Below, piece after piece: positions 7,341 through 15,760 of a stretch of DNA of 37,289 bases; the stretch's first letter is position 1; each line of letters begins with the position of its first letter. The DNA comes from Lachnospiraceae bacterium (GTDB taxonomy: Bacteria; Bacillota; Clostridia; Lachnospirales; Lachnospiraceae). The position numbers and the translations under genes are program-made. Under the pieces are notes generated by a model. The model had not been told where the DNA came from and did not search any database. It worked only from the letters and a program-made list of their open reading frames with translations. Location: positions 1 through 37,289 of the forward strand of contig JAILRO010000060.1 of NCBI GenBank assembly GCA_024698145.1, read 5' to 3'.

Positions 7341-9920
7341 TCATTTCCTCTTAACCCTCTGTAACTTCTCAAGCATAGGCTTTGCGCCTATCATCAGAAA
7401 TATAAATGTCGATACTGCATGAATTATATCAATCGGTATTCCCGGTGCATACGAAGCGAGCAACATCTTCCACGAAACATTTTCCTGATACATAAGCACG
7501 GAAGCCGGATTCATTATGCCACCATATATAACAAGGACAGCAAGCAGTCCGTAAACGCTAATCTTTATACGTATGTCCTTATCTTTGTCGGCGATTCGAT
7601 TAAAAATGAGTCCTGCCACTAGGCCTAACAATCCCATCGCAAACATTTGCCAGGGCGTCCACGGGCCCTGGCCGAAGAATATATCGGAAACAAGCATCGA
7701 CAACGCACCTACAATAAAGCCGTCCGTTCCACCGAGTGCAACACCCGATATTATTGTAAATGCAGCCATTGGTTTCACAGCCGGAACCATGTAAAATGCT
7801 GCTCTTGATAACGCCGTTATTGCTGCCATGGCTGCAACAGTTATTATTTCCTTAAGTCTGGGCTTGCCGTGTTCAAAGCCGGCAAGAAATGCCCCCACAC
7901 CCTCCACAATGAGTAAGAGTGAAATGAAGTAATACTTTCGTTGATGAAGCACTCTTTCACCAAAATATATTGTAAGTGGCATAAGAACAAGGAATGTGAG
8001 AAGCGGTATTATTGTCATACACAAGTTGGAAGTACTTTCTGTTTTTTCTCCCACGAGTATGTCATCTTCACATTTTACGCTATCTTTAGCATTCTCGTCA
8101 GGAATCTTATCGACGGACGAATACTCATCAGACTCGTTTTCGATATACTGTATATTCTCATCTAAATTTTTAGAATCATCAGAGCTTTCTTCCAGTGTAT
8201 CCTTGTTGTCTACAGAACTTTCACTGTCAGATTGCGAGTCATCCTGACTTGGATTCATAACACCACATAACTTTCCCTTGAAGACTTTCACAACATCTTC
8301 ATAGAGGACAGCATCTTCAATTATCCCCTTGCACATTCTACGTACTGCCGTTGTATAGAGAGAATTATCTTTGAAAAACTCCCTTGTGCTTACAAGTGAC
8401 ACAATGTGCCCGTCAAAAAACATACCGCAGCAGTCCGCATAAGAAGCACACATTTCCAGGTCATGACTTACCATGAGAATTGTCTTACCCTTTGCTGTAA
8501 GCTCTTTTAAGTATATTCCAAGTTTTTCCTTAAATGCATAATCCATTCCTTTTCCCGGCTCATCAAGAAGAAGAACATCTTGGCCTTGTGACACAAGTTT
8601 TGCCAATGCAAGCTTCTCCATTTGTCCACCGGAAAGGTCAAACGGATGCATATCCAGACATTCTTCAAGTTCAAAATGTTTAACAATATCCGGATAATCA
8701 CCAATCTCTTTTGAGACTTTATCATACAAAAACATTGCCTGTGGATTCTGTGGCAACATACCTATTGATATATCACCTTTTTTCACTTTACCGATATACG
8801 CAGCAATATTGCCGGCTAGCACGTGAAGAAGCGTCGATTTACCGGCTCCGTTTCCGCCCATCAACGCAGTAATCTTCCCTTCCGGTAGTTTGATATCACA
8901 ATTCTTTAAAACGTCGTTTGCATTCTTGTCATAACGAAACCACAACTCTTTTCCTTCGAGAATCGGTTTGTATTTCTTTTCAAACTCTCTTTTACCCGGC
9001 AAACTGTCACGACTCTTATCTTCTTTGCCACCGTAATCACAGGTCGACATATCCGGCACTTCCAAGTTATTTTTCGCCATATATCGTGATAGAAATTGTC
9101 TTCCTTCGTTGACACTTTCAGGAACCTTCTCATCGGATTTTCTTCCCTCTGTCAGATCATAAAAGAGCCTCGTTGCCACAGGGAGACTTCTAAACAACGA
9201 CAACCTGCCTTCATAAAGATATCGGCCAACCTCGTCAGTCGTACCATGCATAATCATTTTACCTTTATCAAGCACCAGGACTTTATCAGCCATCACATAC
9301 GCTTCTTCAAGCCTGTGTTCCGTCATAATTATTGTCGTTCCAAGTTCGTCGTGTATGCGTCTTACCATACGGAAAAACTCTGCCGCCGCCATAGGATCTA
9401 ACTGGCTTGTCGGCTCGTCAAGAATTAAGATTTCCGGCTCTGTAACCATTACCGCCGCAAGATTGACTAGTTGTCTTTGTCCCCCCGACAAATGAGACAG
9501 TTTTTCATGGAACACTTTTTCCAATCCAAAAAATGCCGCTATCTCGGATACTCTTCTCGACATAACATCCTGCGAAGCTCCCATGCTTTCAAGCCCAAAA
9601 GAAAGCTCATGCCACACTTTATCCGTCACCTGACACGCCTCTGCCTGCTGACCAACATAGCCTATCATAAATGCCTGCTGTTCATCGCTAAGTTCATCCA
9701 GCAAACTTCCCTCGACGTAAATGCGCGATTCCTTAGTAATGTTTCCCACAGGCTTATACGCAGGCTTTAAATGCCTAAGCAATGTCGTCTTGCCGCTTCC
9801 GGACTCACCGATCACAAGCAACATTTCACCTTTTCCTACAGAAAAAGAAACATCATCAAGTGCATAAGCTGCTCTTTCACTATATGAAAATGTCAAATTG
9901 CGGACATTGATTTCTTCCAT
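7341..9920 (-). CDS. Fused ECF transporter: two energy-coupling ATPases plus S-component-like membrane domain
   Basis: An 859-residue protein. The first ABC ATPase (1-235) has Walker A GESGSGKTT (38-46), LSGGQ (144-148) and Walker B LILDEP. The second (about 320-510) has GGNGAGKST (355-363), LSGGQ (429-433) and LLLDEP, with its His switch in VSHD. An acidic Ser/Asp linker (about 556-625) follows. The C-terminal 634-855 region has at least five membrane helices and a GPWTPWQMFAMGLLGLVAG segment typical of ECF S components. ECF transporters normally encode A, A' and S separately. The gene overlaps the end of ecfT by 28 bp and has AGGAAGGA before its ATG. Because of the upstream riboswitch, the inferred substrate is cobalamin or another corrinoid. 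Confidence 0.9.
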   Translation of the reverse strand: MEEINVRNLTFSYSERAAYALDDVSFSVGKGEMLLVIGESGSGKTTLLRHLKPAYKPVGNITKESRIYVEGSLLDELSDEQQAFMIGYVGQQAEACQVTDKVWHELSFGLESMGASQDVMSRRVSEIAAFFGLEKVFHEKLSHLSGGQRQLVNLAAVMVTEPEILILDEPTSQLDPMAAAEFFRMVRRIHDELGTTIIMTEHRLEEAYVMADKVLVLDKGKMIMHGTTDEVGRYLYEGRLSLFRSLPVATRLFYDLTEGRKSDEKVPESVNEGRQFLSRYMAKNNLEVPDMSTCDYGGKEDKSRDSLPGKREFEKKYKPILEGKELWFRYDKNANDVLKNCDIKLPEGKITALMGGNGAGKSTLLHVLAGNIAAYIGKVKKGDISIGMLPQNPQAMFLYDKVSKEIGDYPDIVKHFELEECLDMHPFDLSGGQMEKLALAKLVSQGQDVLLLDEPGKGMDYAFKEKLGIYLKELTAKGKTILMVSHDLEMCASYADCCGMFFDGHIVSLVSTREFFKDNSLYTTAVRRMCKGIIEDAVLYEDVVKVFKGKLCGVMNPSQDDSQSDSESSVDNKDTLEESSDDSKNLDENIQYIENESDEYSSVDKIPDENAKDSVKCEDDILVGEKTESTSNLCMTIIPLLTFLVLMPLTIYFGERVLHQRKYYFISLLLIVEGVGAFLAGFEHGKPRLKEIITVAAMAAITALSRAAFYMVPAVKPMAAFTIISGVALGGTDGFIVGALSMLVSDIFFGQGPWTPWQMFAMGLLGLVAGLIFNRIADKDKDIRIKISVYGLLAVLVIYGGIMNPASVLMYQENVSWKMLLASYAPGIPIDIIHAVSTFIFLMIGAKPMLEKLQRVKRK

Positions 9921-10756
9921 ATGATATCCTTCCTAATCTCCTCAATAACTGCACACATACACAGAATAAAATAAGCGATATACACGGTCAATCCGTATAT
10001 GTTAAGAGTTGCACCCTCCGTAATCGGATAATACGACCAGTACAAAACTCCTTTGATTTTTCCTATTATCACATAAGCAGCAAGTACAATAATTATAATC
10101 AGCATAACTCCGTCTCTTGTAGAGAACCTGTATATCGAATAGTTTCTGCGTCCTTCAAGACCATAGCCGCGGCCCCTCATGCTTTTCCCCAATTCTACCG
10201 AATCTTCAAGCATCCAAGTAACGAGTAATGACAACTGTTTTATCTTATAACTAATGGCAGGTATTCCGGATAGCGTCGCACCGTTTCCACACAATTTTAT
10301 CTGTTCGTATTTGTATTTTAATTTGGGGATAAATCCAAGAATCATCGAAAGCAAAAGACCTAATATAGGAAATGTTTTCCCGAACAAATATACAATTTTA
10401 TCTGCGGTTAATATTTCGCCCATTGTCCGAAACCAGACAAGACTCGCCCCAAGCATAAATGCAGCACCGATTCCAAACCATATAGATTCCAATGTCAACA
10501 TGTTGCCGCTTGGAAGCATGTAAAGTTCCGTCACTCCCTGATGCGAGAATGTAGGATTGATGAGTGCCGTCAGCAACATAAGAACAAAAACCGTCACAAA
10601 TCCTTTTCTCACCCTTGCAGCCCCAAATACATATAAGGCATACGCCACTGCACCTGTAATACTTATAATCAGACATATTGGATGAAGAAAACTCATAGAA
10701 AGTCCGATTACCACCGCAAAATATATGAAATTGACTATCGGATGGTACTGCTCCAT
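9893..10756 (-). CDS. ecfT: ECF transporter transmembrane component EcfT (CbiQ-like)
   Basis: A 287-residue membrane protein with five or six hydrophobic segments. A cytoplasmic coupling region carries the Arg-Gly motif MRGRGYGLEGRR (193-204), which in known ECF complexes docks onto the two ATPases. The length is slightly above the usual 250-270. It starts at an ATG preceded by GAGGTGA, 16 bp after the membrane-tethered DUF4430 gene, and overlaps the fused ATPase gene. It should bridge the ATPase domains and the S-like domain of its neighbour. Confidence 0.9.
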   Translation of the reverse strand: MEQYHPIVNFIYFAVVIGLSMSFLHPICLIISITGAVAYALYVFGAARVRKGFVTVFVLMLLTALINPTFSHQGVTELYMLPSGNMLTLESIWFGIGAAFMLGASLVWFRTMGEILTADKIVYLFGKTFPILGLLLSMILGFIPKLKYKYEQIKLCGNGATLSGIPAISYKIKQLSLLVTWMLEDSVELGKSMRGRGYGLEGRRNYSIYRFSTRDGVMLIIIIVLAAYVIIGKIKGVLYWSYYPITEGATLNIYGLTVYIAYFILCMCAVIEEIRKDIIWKKSMSAI

Positions 10757-10772
10757 ATTTCACCTCATAATC

Positions 10773-11828
10773 TCATTCAAAAGAAGAACCTACGTCCTTA
10801 CCAAAATTACACGTGTACACAAACTTGATTACATCACCGTCACTCACCTTATATCCCGAGCAACCCATTCCCGGGAACTTGTCATTGACACTATACATCC
10901 AGCCCGACAGGTTGCCGGCATCAAACTCGTATAAATTGCCAATGCCCTCGATATAGTAAGTCTTGTAAGCCGGCGTGTAGTTGTACTCCAAGTGAAGCTT
11001 GTTCTTTCTTGCAGCCTTGCTAAGCACGTCAAAAACTGTCGAGCCGTCCTTGACCTTCACCTCATAAGTTTCAAGCATCACGCCGTTTTCCGGAATAATT
11101 TTCTTCGTTGCGTCGCTTAACTTGTCCATGTGATCAAGCACGCTGGCACAACTTATATAAATGGTACATGTTATTGTGCCGTCTTCAACCTCCTCCGGCT
11201 CCTGCTTGTTTTTGTCAGTTTGGGTTGTCTCTGTAGTTTTATCCGTCGGCTTGTCATCTTTTATTTCCGACGTTTTTTCGGAAGTGTCCTCTTCTATCTT
11301 ATTGTCAGATTTCTTGCTGTCCGAATCGTCCTTTTTTTCATCAGACGTTCTATCTATATTATCGTTTTGTACGTTATTATCATTGTTATTCTCAGTACTT
11401 TTTTTACTTTTACGATTCTTTAATCTCTTATTCTTTTTTTCGTTTTTTACTACTGCCTTATTGGCATTTTTCTGCGCTCTTTTATTAAGCTGCGGATTCT
11501 TCTTTTTCTTAGACGAACCGACGTGCTTAATGTTCATCACTATCTTGTTAAAGAATCCACCCTTCTTTTTCTTGGAATTGTCTTTCGTTATTTTTGTCGT
11601 ATCTTTTTTTGTAACATCATGTGACGTGTTGACATTACTTTCTGTCTGCTTGACCGAAGCACTATCCGCATCAACATCCGTTCTGTATTCCGTCGTGACG
11701 GCAGTCGAATCATCGTCTGACGAAAAACCTCTAAGTCCGGGGGCATTTCCGCCGTACCAAAAGGCAAAAATAAGCGCCCCTACGACCAGAATTACACCAA
11801 ATAGTTTTTTCCATTTAACTCTGTTCAT
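10773..11828 (-). CDS. Membrane-tethered DUF4430 protein with long charged stalk, putative corrinoid-binding
   Basis: A 351-residue protein. One N-terminal membrane helix (8-25) acts as an uncleaved anchor or signal. Residues 26-216 are a low-complexity Lys/Asp/Asn/Thr stalk long enough to span part of the wall. Residues 217-351 are a DUF4430 domain, shown by GSTVFDVLSKA, TYYIEGIGNLYEFD, SGWMYSVND and DGDVIKFVY. DUF4430 is related to the beta domain of animal transcobalamin and intrinsic factor, which contacts B12. GGAGGTG precedes the ATG, 23 bp after the larger binder gene. I infer that it passes substrate from the wall protein to the ECF importer. The two Cys near GMGCSGY and YTCNFG could form a disulfide. 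Confidence 0.85.
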   Translation of the reverse strand: MNRVKWKKLFGVILVVGALIFAFWYGGNAPGLRGFSSDDDSTAVTTEYRTDVDADSASVKQTESNVNTSHDVTKKDTTKITKDNSKKKKGGFFNKIVMNIKHVGSSKKKKNPQLNKRAQKNANKAVVKNEKKNKRLKNRKSKKSTENNNDNNVQNDNIDRTSDEKKDDSDSKKSDNKIEEDTSEKTSEIKDDKPTDKTTETTQTDKNKQEPEEVEDGTITCTIYISCASVLDHMDKLSDATKKIIPENGVMLETYEVKVKDGSTVFDVLSKAARKNKLHLEYNYTPAYKTYYIEGIGNLYEFDAGNLSGWMYSVNDKFPGMGCSGYKVSDGDVIKFVYTCNFGKDVGSSFE

Positions 11829-11851
11829 AGGAGCACCTCCATTACATTAAA

Positions 11852-14311
11852 TTATTTCTTTTTAGCTTTCTTTTTTGTCTTCTTCACAAACTTAAACTTA
11901 GCTTTTTTAACACCGGCCTTTTTGATCATCTTAACAATCTTCTTATACTGTTTCTTTGTTTTTGCTGAAACTTTGATTGTTGCATTTTTCTTGATGCCGC
12001 TAAATGCATTCTTTCCAATTGATTTTATTGAATCTCCATCAACGCTGATTTTACTAAGCTTTGTACATCCGGCAAATGCGCCCGCACCAATCTTGGTAAC
12101 GTTCTTACCGATGTTTACAGTTGTGAGGTTCTTGTTATCCTTACAAGCATTTTCAGCAACCTCAGTTACCTTATATGTTGTCTTTGTATCAGGATCTGTA
12201 ACAGTGTCTGATATGGTAACTTTCTTTGCTTTTGAGTTGTCATCACCTGTATATGCAACTGTCTGTTTCTTCTCATCTGTACTTGTTACTGTATAAGTAT
12301 CCTTAACAGTCTTTGGTGCTTCAGCAGTTGTTGTAGGTGCCTGTGTTGTTTCCTGTTTCTTACCTGTTGCAGGAACATCCTTCTGTGCCTCTATAATTGC
12401 TCCACATACCGAACACTTCTTACCGGCAGTCTTGCCTGCGGTAGTCTCTGTTGCCGCAACTGCAGGAATCTCTACAGGTTTATGACCTTGGGCTGCGATT
12501 TCTTGACCCTTCTCGACAATCTCACCACAGTCCACGCAAACTTTGTCTCCTGTGTAACCTTTTTCGTTACATTTAGGCTCTTTGGCATCTTTAGTTACAA
12601 CTTTATGCGCGTGATCTTCTGACATAAACAATCTTGAATTGTCTTCAATCATAAGATCAAGAGAAGTAAGCGCATACAGCACCTGCTGTGTAGCAAGTGC
12701 ATTCTTTTTTGTGTCCTTTGCAGAGTTTTTGAATCCTTTATCTTCTTCGTTATAATAAGCAAGTGTTGCATCAAGCAGAGATTTTCCATTCTTGATAAAT
12801 CTTTCATCACAATCAGGATTAAGTCCAAGCGCTGTCAATGCACAAATCACCTGCGCGCAACTGCAACTGTTTTCATTACCCCAACTACTGTAACCACCAT
12901 TTTCATTTTGCATATTTGAAAGAACCGTTAATGCATTATCTACAGCATTTTTAACTTTTTTGTTTGATTTGTAATACGGAGCCAACGCCTGTATAGCCAT
13001 ACCTGTAAGGTCAGGATCGGAAGTTTTCGATGTAGCAGTGTAATTCCAGCCACCATCTGCTATACGCGCGTCTAAAATACCGTTTATAAGTAATTCTCTT
13101 GTCGTCTGTGTACCCTCGCCCTCAATTTCCGGAACTTCATGCTTTCCTGAATCAAGTGCAATCAATGCATATATTATGCCATTAGCACCCTGTTTCTTTA
13201 CATAATCATAATTTGCAAGTGGAGAAATAAGATTGTATCCTGATACATCTTCAGGATTTTTATCAACAGCATTAAGCACTAGTGCTATTTTAGAGTTATT
13301 TGTAGAGTTTGTCTTATGAAGAATATTTGAACCATTCTCTTTAACCTTATCTTCTACACTGTTTATATACAAATCGTTCCAAGCCTTATCGCTTAATCCT
13401 TTTCTTGCAATTGACAAAACTGTCCATTCATTACCATATGCAGGTGATGTAAGTTCTTCTTTAGCATTTGTTAACACTTCTTTATATGCTTCACTGTATT
13501 TATCTAAAGTCTTAACATTCTCTGTCGCAGTATCAACTTCTGCTTCAGTAGCGTCCCAATCTTCTAAAACTGCGACCGCATCTGTATATCCTTTACAGTC
13601 TCTGTTTCCTGTATAATCAACTATTGCACGAATAAGTTCATCTTTGTCTGCAAAATCGATGAGTGTGGTTCCATACGCAATGTTAAGGTCACCGCCGTAA
13701 TAGTATATTCCATATTCTATACGAATAACTGAACCATCGTGATATGCCGATCCGTCTGTTGCAGCGCCATTTTTAAGGCCTGATATTCCATATTGTGCCG
13801 ATTTATTATCAACACATACCATAAGATATGACTGACCTGTATAATCATAATTTGCTAATGTATCTGCCTTTGTTCTTTTTGTAATTTCATTTTTCTTTAC
13901 AGCAGGTGGTGCATATTCACCTTCTGCACCTGCGTCTAAAGCCTCTATAATCTTTTCGGGTATATCGTCTGTTGTCCAACCCTCAGGTTCTCCACCATCA
14001 ACAAATCCATCAAAACTTTTTCCATAATCGCCATCAGATACAATTATGCTATCCTTACCATATGCTCTTTTAAGAATATCCTCAACTGTATCCCCATCAT
14101 CATAACCTATCTTCTTTGGCTCAGCAGCAAGTCCCTGACCTAAAGTAAATCTCTCTACAGTTACATACACATAACCGGCGTATTCAGCTTTAGCTTTAGC
14201 TTCAGCATTAACAACTGTTGTACTTCCCGGAGAAATGATACCAACAACCATTGCAATGGCAAGTATCAATGAGAAGATTCTTTTCTTCTGTTGCATCATT
14301 CTTTTCGTCAT
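11852..14311 (-). CDS. Secreted DUF4430 + alpha/alpha-toroid protein with LRR_5 tail, intrinsic-factor-like
   Basis: An 819-residue exported protein. Signal peptide 1-36. A DUF4430-like beta domain lies at about 44-205 (DGDTVEDILKRAYG near 72, SVIRIEYGIYY near 194). A prenyltransferase/squalene-cyclase-type alpha/alpha toroid lies at about 285-560, with repeats DGGWNYT and DLTGMAIQALAPYY, then ENGGYSSWG and CAQVICALTALGLNP. Two Cys-x2-Cys modules follow (592/595 and 633/636, each before a Gly-x-Ile), then a Thr-rich linker, LRR_5 repeats (672-780) and a Lys-rich tail. Transcobalamin and intrinsic factor use the same two folds in the reverse order. The ATG overlaps the upstream TGA (ATGA), suggesting translational coupling. 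B12 capture is inferred from architecture and riboswitch context; the catalytic DxDD of true cyclases was not seen. Confidence 0.85.
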   Translation of the reverse strand: MTKRMMQQKKRIFSLILAIAMVVGIISPGSTTVVNAEAKAKAEYAGYVYVTVERFTLGQGLAAEPKKIGYDDGDTVEDILKRAYGKDSIIVSDGDYGKSFDGFVDGGEPEGWTTDDIPEKIIEALDAGAEGEYAPPAVKKNEITKRTKADTLANYDYTGQSYLMVCVDNKSAQYGISGLKNGAATDGSAYHDGSVIRIEYGIYYYGGDLNIAYGTTLIDFADKDELIRAIVDYTGNRDCKGYTDAVAVLEDWDATEAEVDTATENVKTLDKYSEAYKEVLTNAKEELTSPAYGNEWTVLSIARKGLSDKAWNDLYINSVEDKVKENGSNILHKTNSTNNSKIALVLNAVDKNPEDVSGYNLISPLANYDYVKKQGANGIIYALIALDSGKHEVPEIEGEGTQTTRELLINGILDARIADGGWNYTATSKTSDPDLTGMAIQALAPYYKSNKKVKNAVDNALTVLSNMQNENGGYSSWGNENSCSCAQVICALTALGLNPDCDERFIKNGKSLLDATLAYYNEEDKGFKNSAKDTKKNALATQQVLYALTSLDLMIEDNSRLFMSEDHAHKVVTKDAKEPKCNEKGYTGDKVCVDCGEIVEKGQEIAAQGHKPVEIPAVAATETTAGKTAGKKCSVCGAIIEAQKDVPATGKKQETTQAPTTTAEAPKTVKDTYTVTSTDEKKQTVAYTGDDNSKAKKVTISDTVTDPDTKTTYKVTEVAENACKDNKNLTTVNIGKNVTKIGAGAFAGCTKLSKISVDGDSIKSIGKNAFSGIKKNATIKVSAKTKKQYKKIVKMIKKAGVKKAKFKFVKKTKKKAKKK

Positions 14312-14592
14312 ACTTCTTCCTTTCCTTTCTTCTCCGCCATGTTTTGTTTCTTGTTTATTTTTCTTTCTGCATTTCTTACTCTTTTTTGCAATATGCGTTT
14401 TTCTTCTCTTTGCTGCTTTTTCGTGACAGGTTTGGAATCCTTGACTCCGGCAGCTTCAAGAGCACGCGGCCACGGACCGAAATGCGACTTGATTGCCGCA
14501 ACCTCATGAAAAGAGAAATCCGTCTTCTTTGGCAATCGCCCAAGTTCTTTGTACTTGTTATTGATCAATTCAATACACTGATTACCCGTCAT
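14308..14592 (-). CDS. Small basic protein with HNH/homing-endonuclease-associated repeat
   Basis: A 94-residue protein, first gene after the cobalamin riboswitch. The ATG at 14592 is selected by GAGGAGAG six bases upstream; further upstream in-frame starts lack a site. The N-terminal half, with LGRLPKKTDF, IKSHFGPWPRALEAAGV and regular spacing, matches the short helical HNH-associated repeat found near homing endonucleases and as stand-alone proteins in Clostridia. The C-terminal half is Lys/Arg/Gln-rich and probably helical. No nuclease domain is present. Nucleic-acid binding is likely; a role in B12 uptake is unknown. Its stop overlaps the next start by four bases. Confidence 0.75.
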   Translation of the reverse strand: MTGNQCIELINNKYKELGRLPKKTDFSFHEVAAIKSHFGPWPRALEAAGVKDSKPVTKKQQREEKRILQKRVRNAERKINKKQNMAEKKGKEEV

Positions 14593-14789
14593 ACTTACTC
14601 TCCTCGCCACTTTTAATCTCGTCATGCATTTCAAATAAAAAAACCAACACGCATGCCACACATGGCACCTCGTATCGGCATCTTATCATTGGTATGCATA
14701 AGTCAAAGCAACATCTTAAACACACAAAGAAAACTTCGCGCATTTTGCGAAATGAACAAATCGCTCTTCCTTAACCCAAAAGCTAAAAT

Positions 14790-14905
14790 GCCGGAATATG
14801 CGGGTAATCTGGCTTAAAGGAATCATTTCCTTAACACAGTAATGGCGGTTGCACCGCATTCTCACCGGGTTTCCCCCTAATCTGACTTTCGTCAGAGCTA
14901 TATTC
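14790..14905 (-). ncRNA. Cobalamin riboswitch
   Basis: Read on the minus strand, the leader contains the conserved elements in order: GGGGAAACCCGGTGAGAAT (14875-14857), GCGGTGCAACCGCC, then ACTGTG (B12-box region) and AAGCCAGATTACCCGC. A local hairpin of AAGGAAATGATTCCTT separates the last two. This is the cobalamin riboswitch consensus, slightly divergent at the B12 box. It lies between a strong promoter and the five-gene uptake operon. Repression by bound cobalamin is expected. The expression platform was not resolved; it may lie in the 200 nt before the first ATG. Confidence 0.92.
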
Positions 14906-14924
14906 CTATGAAATTACAAGACAT

Positions 14925-14953
14925 ATTGTAAGTGCAGTAAACACAAATGTCAA
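14925..14953 (-). promoter_or_regulatory. Promoter of the cobalamin uptake operon
   Basis: On the minus strand, TTGACA (14953-14948) and TACAAT (14930-14925) are separated by 17 bp, just upstream of the riboswitch. The -35 is perfect and the -10 differs at one position. Confidence 0.85.
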
Positions 14954-15053
14954 TCGAAAAAATAGAGGCAATTATTGTTTCTCAATATACAAAATCTGCA
15001 TTATCCAAACACTTATCGAATATCATGTAAAGAAGACGAATTGGAGAAGATGT

Positions 15054-15695
15054 ATGATGCTCGACATACTATGGTCATTTCTGATACTTATAGGCATAGC
15101 TGTTGCTGCAATTACAGGAAATATCGAAGCGGTAAGCACCGGAATTCTCGCGTCCGCAAAAGATGCCATAGAACTGCTTATCGTCATGGCTGGCGTTGTT
15201 GCCATGTGGAACGGCTTCTTATACATAGCAGACGGCTCAGATCTTACCAGACTTCTTGCTCGCAAAATGAAACCACTCCTAAAATTCCTCTTCCCATCTC
15301 TTCCCCAAGACCACATTGCAGGCGATTATATATGTGCCAATTTTATTGCCAACATGCTCGGTCTTGGATGGGCATGCACACCAACCGGACTTTCTGCCAT
15401 GAAAGCACTTAAAGAACTGGAACAGGAACGACTCCGCACCAACATCAATCATTCCGACAATTCATTTTCCAAATCACACAAACAATTGTCTCTCGATACA
15501 GCAAGCGATGAAATGTGCACATTCCTTATACTTAACATATCCTCTCTACAGTTGATTCCTATGAATCTGATTGCTTATCGCAGTCAATACGGAAGCCCAC
15601 AACCTATGGCGGTTATAATCCCGGGACTTATCACAACAACACTAACCACTGTTATTGCAATCATTATTTGTAAAGTCATGTGTCATCGACAATAA
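15054..15695 (+). CDS. spmA: Spore maturation protein A
   Basis: A 213-residue membrane protein with a nucleoside-recognition (Gate) domain: ITGNIEAVSTGILASAKDAI near the N-terminus, VMAGVVAMWNGFLYIA, and the conserved NFIANMLGLGWACTPTGL. In Bacillus, SpmA and SpmB are needed for spore core dehydration. GGAGA precedes the ATG at 15054; the ATG at 15057 is equally possible. It is followed 65 bp later by spmB, as in other spore formers. It is transcribed divergently from the cobalamin operon. No convincing sigma-A promoter was found, which would fit sporulation-sigma control. Confidence 0.93.
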   Translation: MMLDILWSFLILIGIAVAAITGNIEAVSTGILASAKDAIELLIVMAGVVAMWNGFLYIADGSDLTRLLARKMKPLLKFLFPSLPQDHIAGDYICANFIANMLGLGWACTPTGLSAMKALKELEQERLRTNINHSDNSFSKSHKQLSLDTASDEMCTFLILNISSLQLIPMNLIAYRSQYGSPQPMAVIIPGLITTTLTTVIAIIICKVMCHRQ

Positions 15696-15760
15696 TCTTC
15701 TATCATTAAATATTTTGCAAGAAACTCAGGTGACCTCTTAACAAACCGAAAGGAAACATC

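Noticed and set aside
11161-11850. 229-residue hydrophobic open frame on the plus strand
   Set aside because: It mirrors the Lys/Asp-rich stalk of the DUF4430 protein, whose complement codes for Leu/Val/Phe/Ser. It has no start signals.
11852-14311. Squalene/terpene cyclase enzyme
   Set aside because: The toroid repeats are present but no DxDD catalytic motif was found, the protein is secreted, and the context is cobalamin uptake.
14291-14616. Plus-strand open frames opposite the small HNH-repeat gene
   Set aside because: They are Phe/Ser/Leu-rich shadows of the Lys-rich minus-strand gene and lack ribosome sites.
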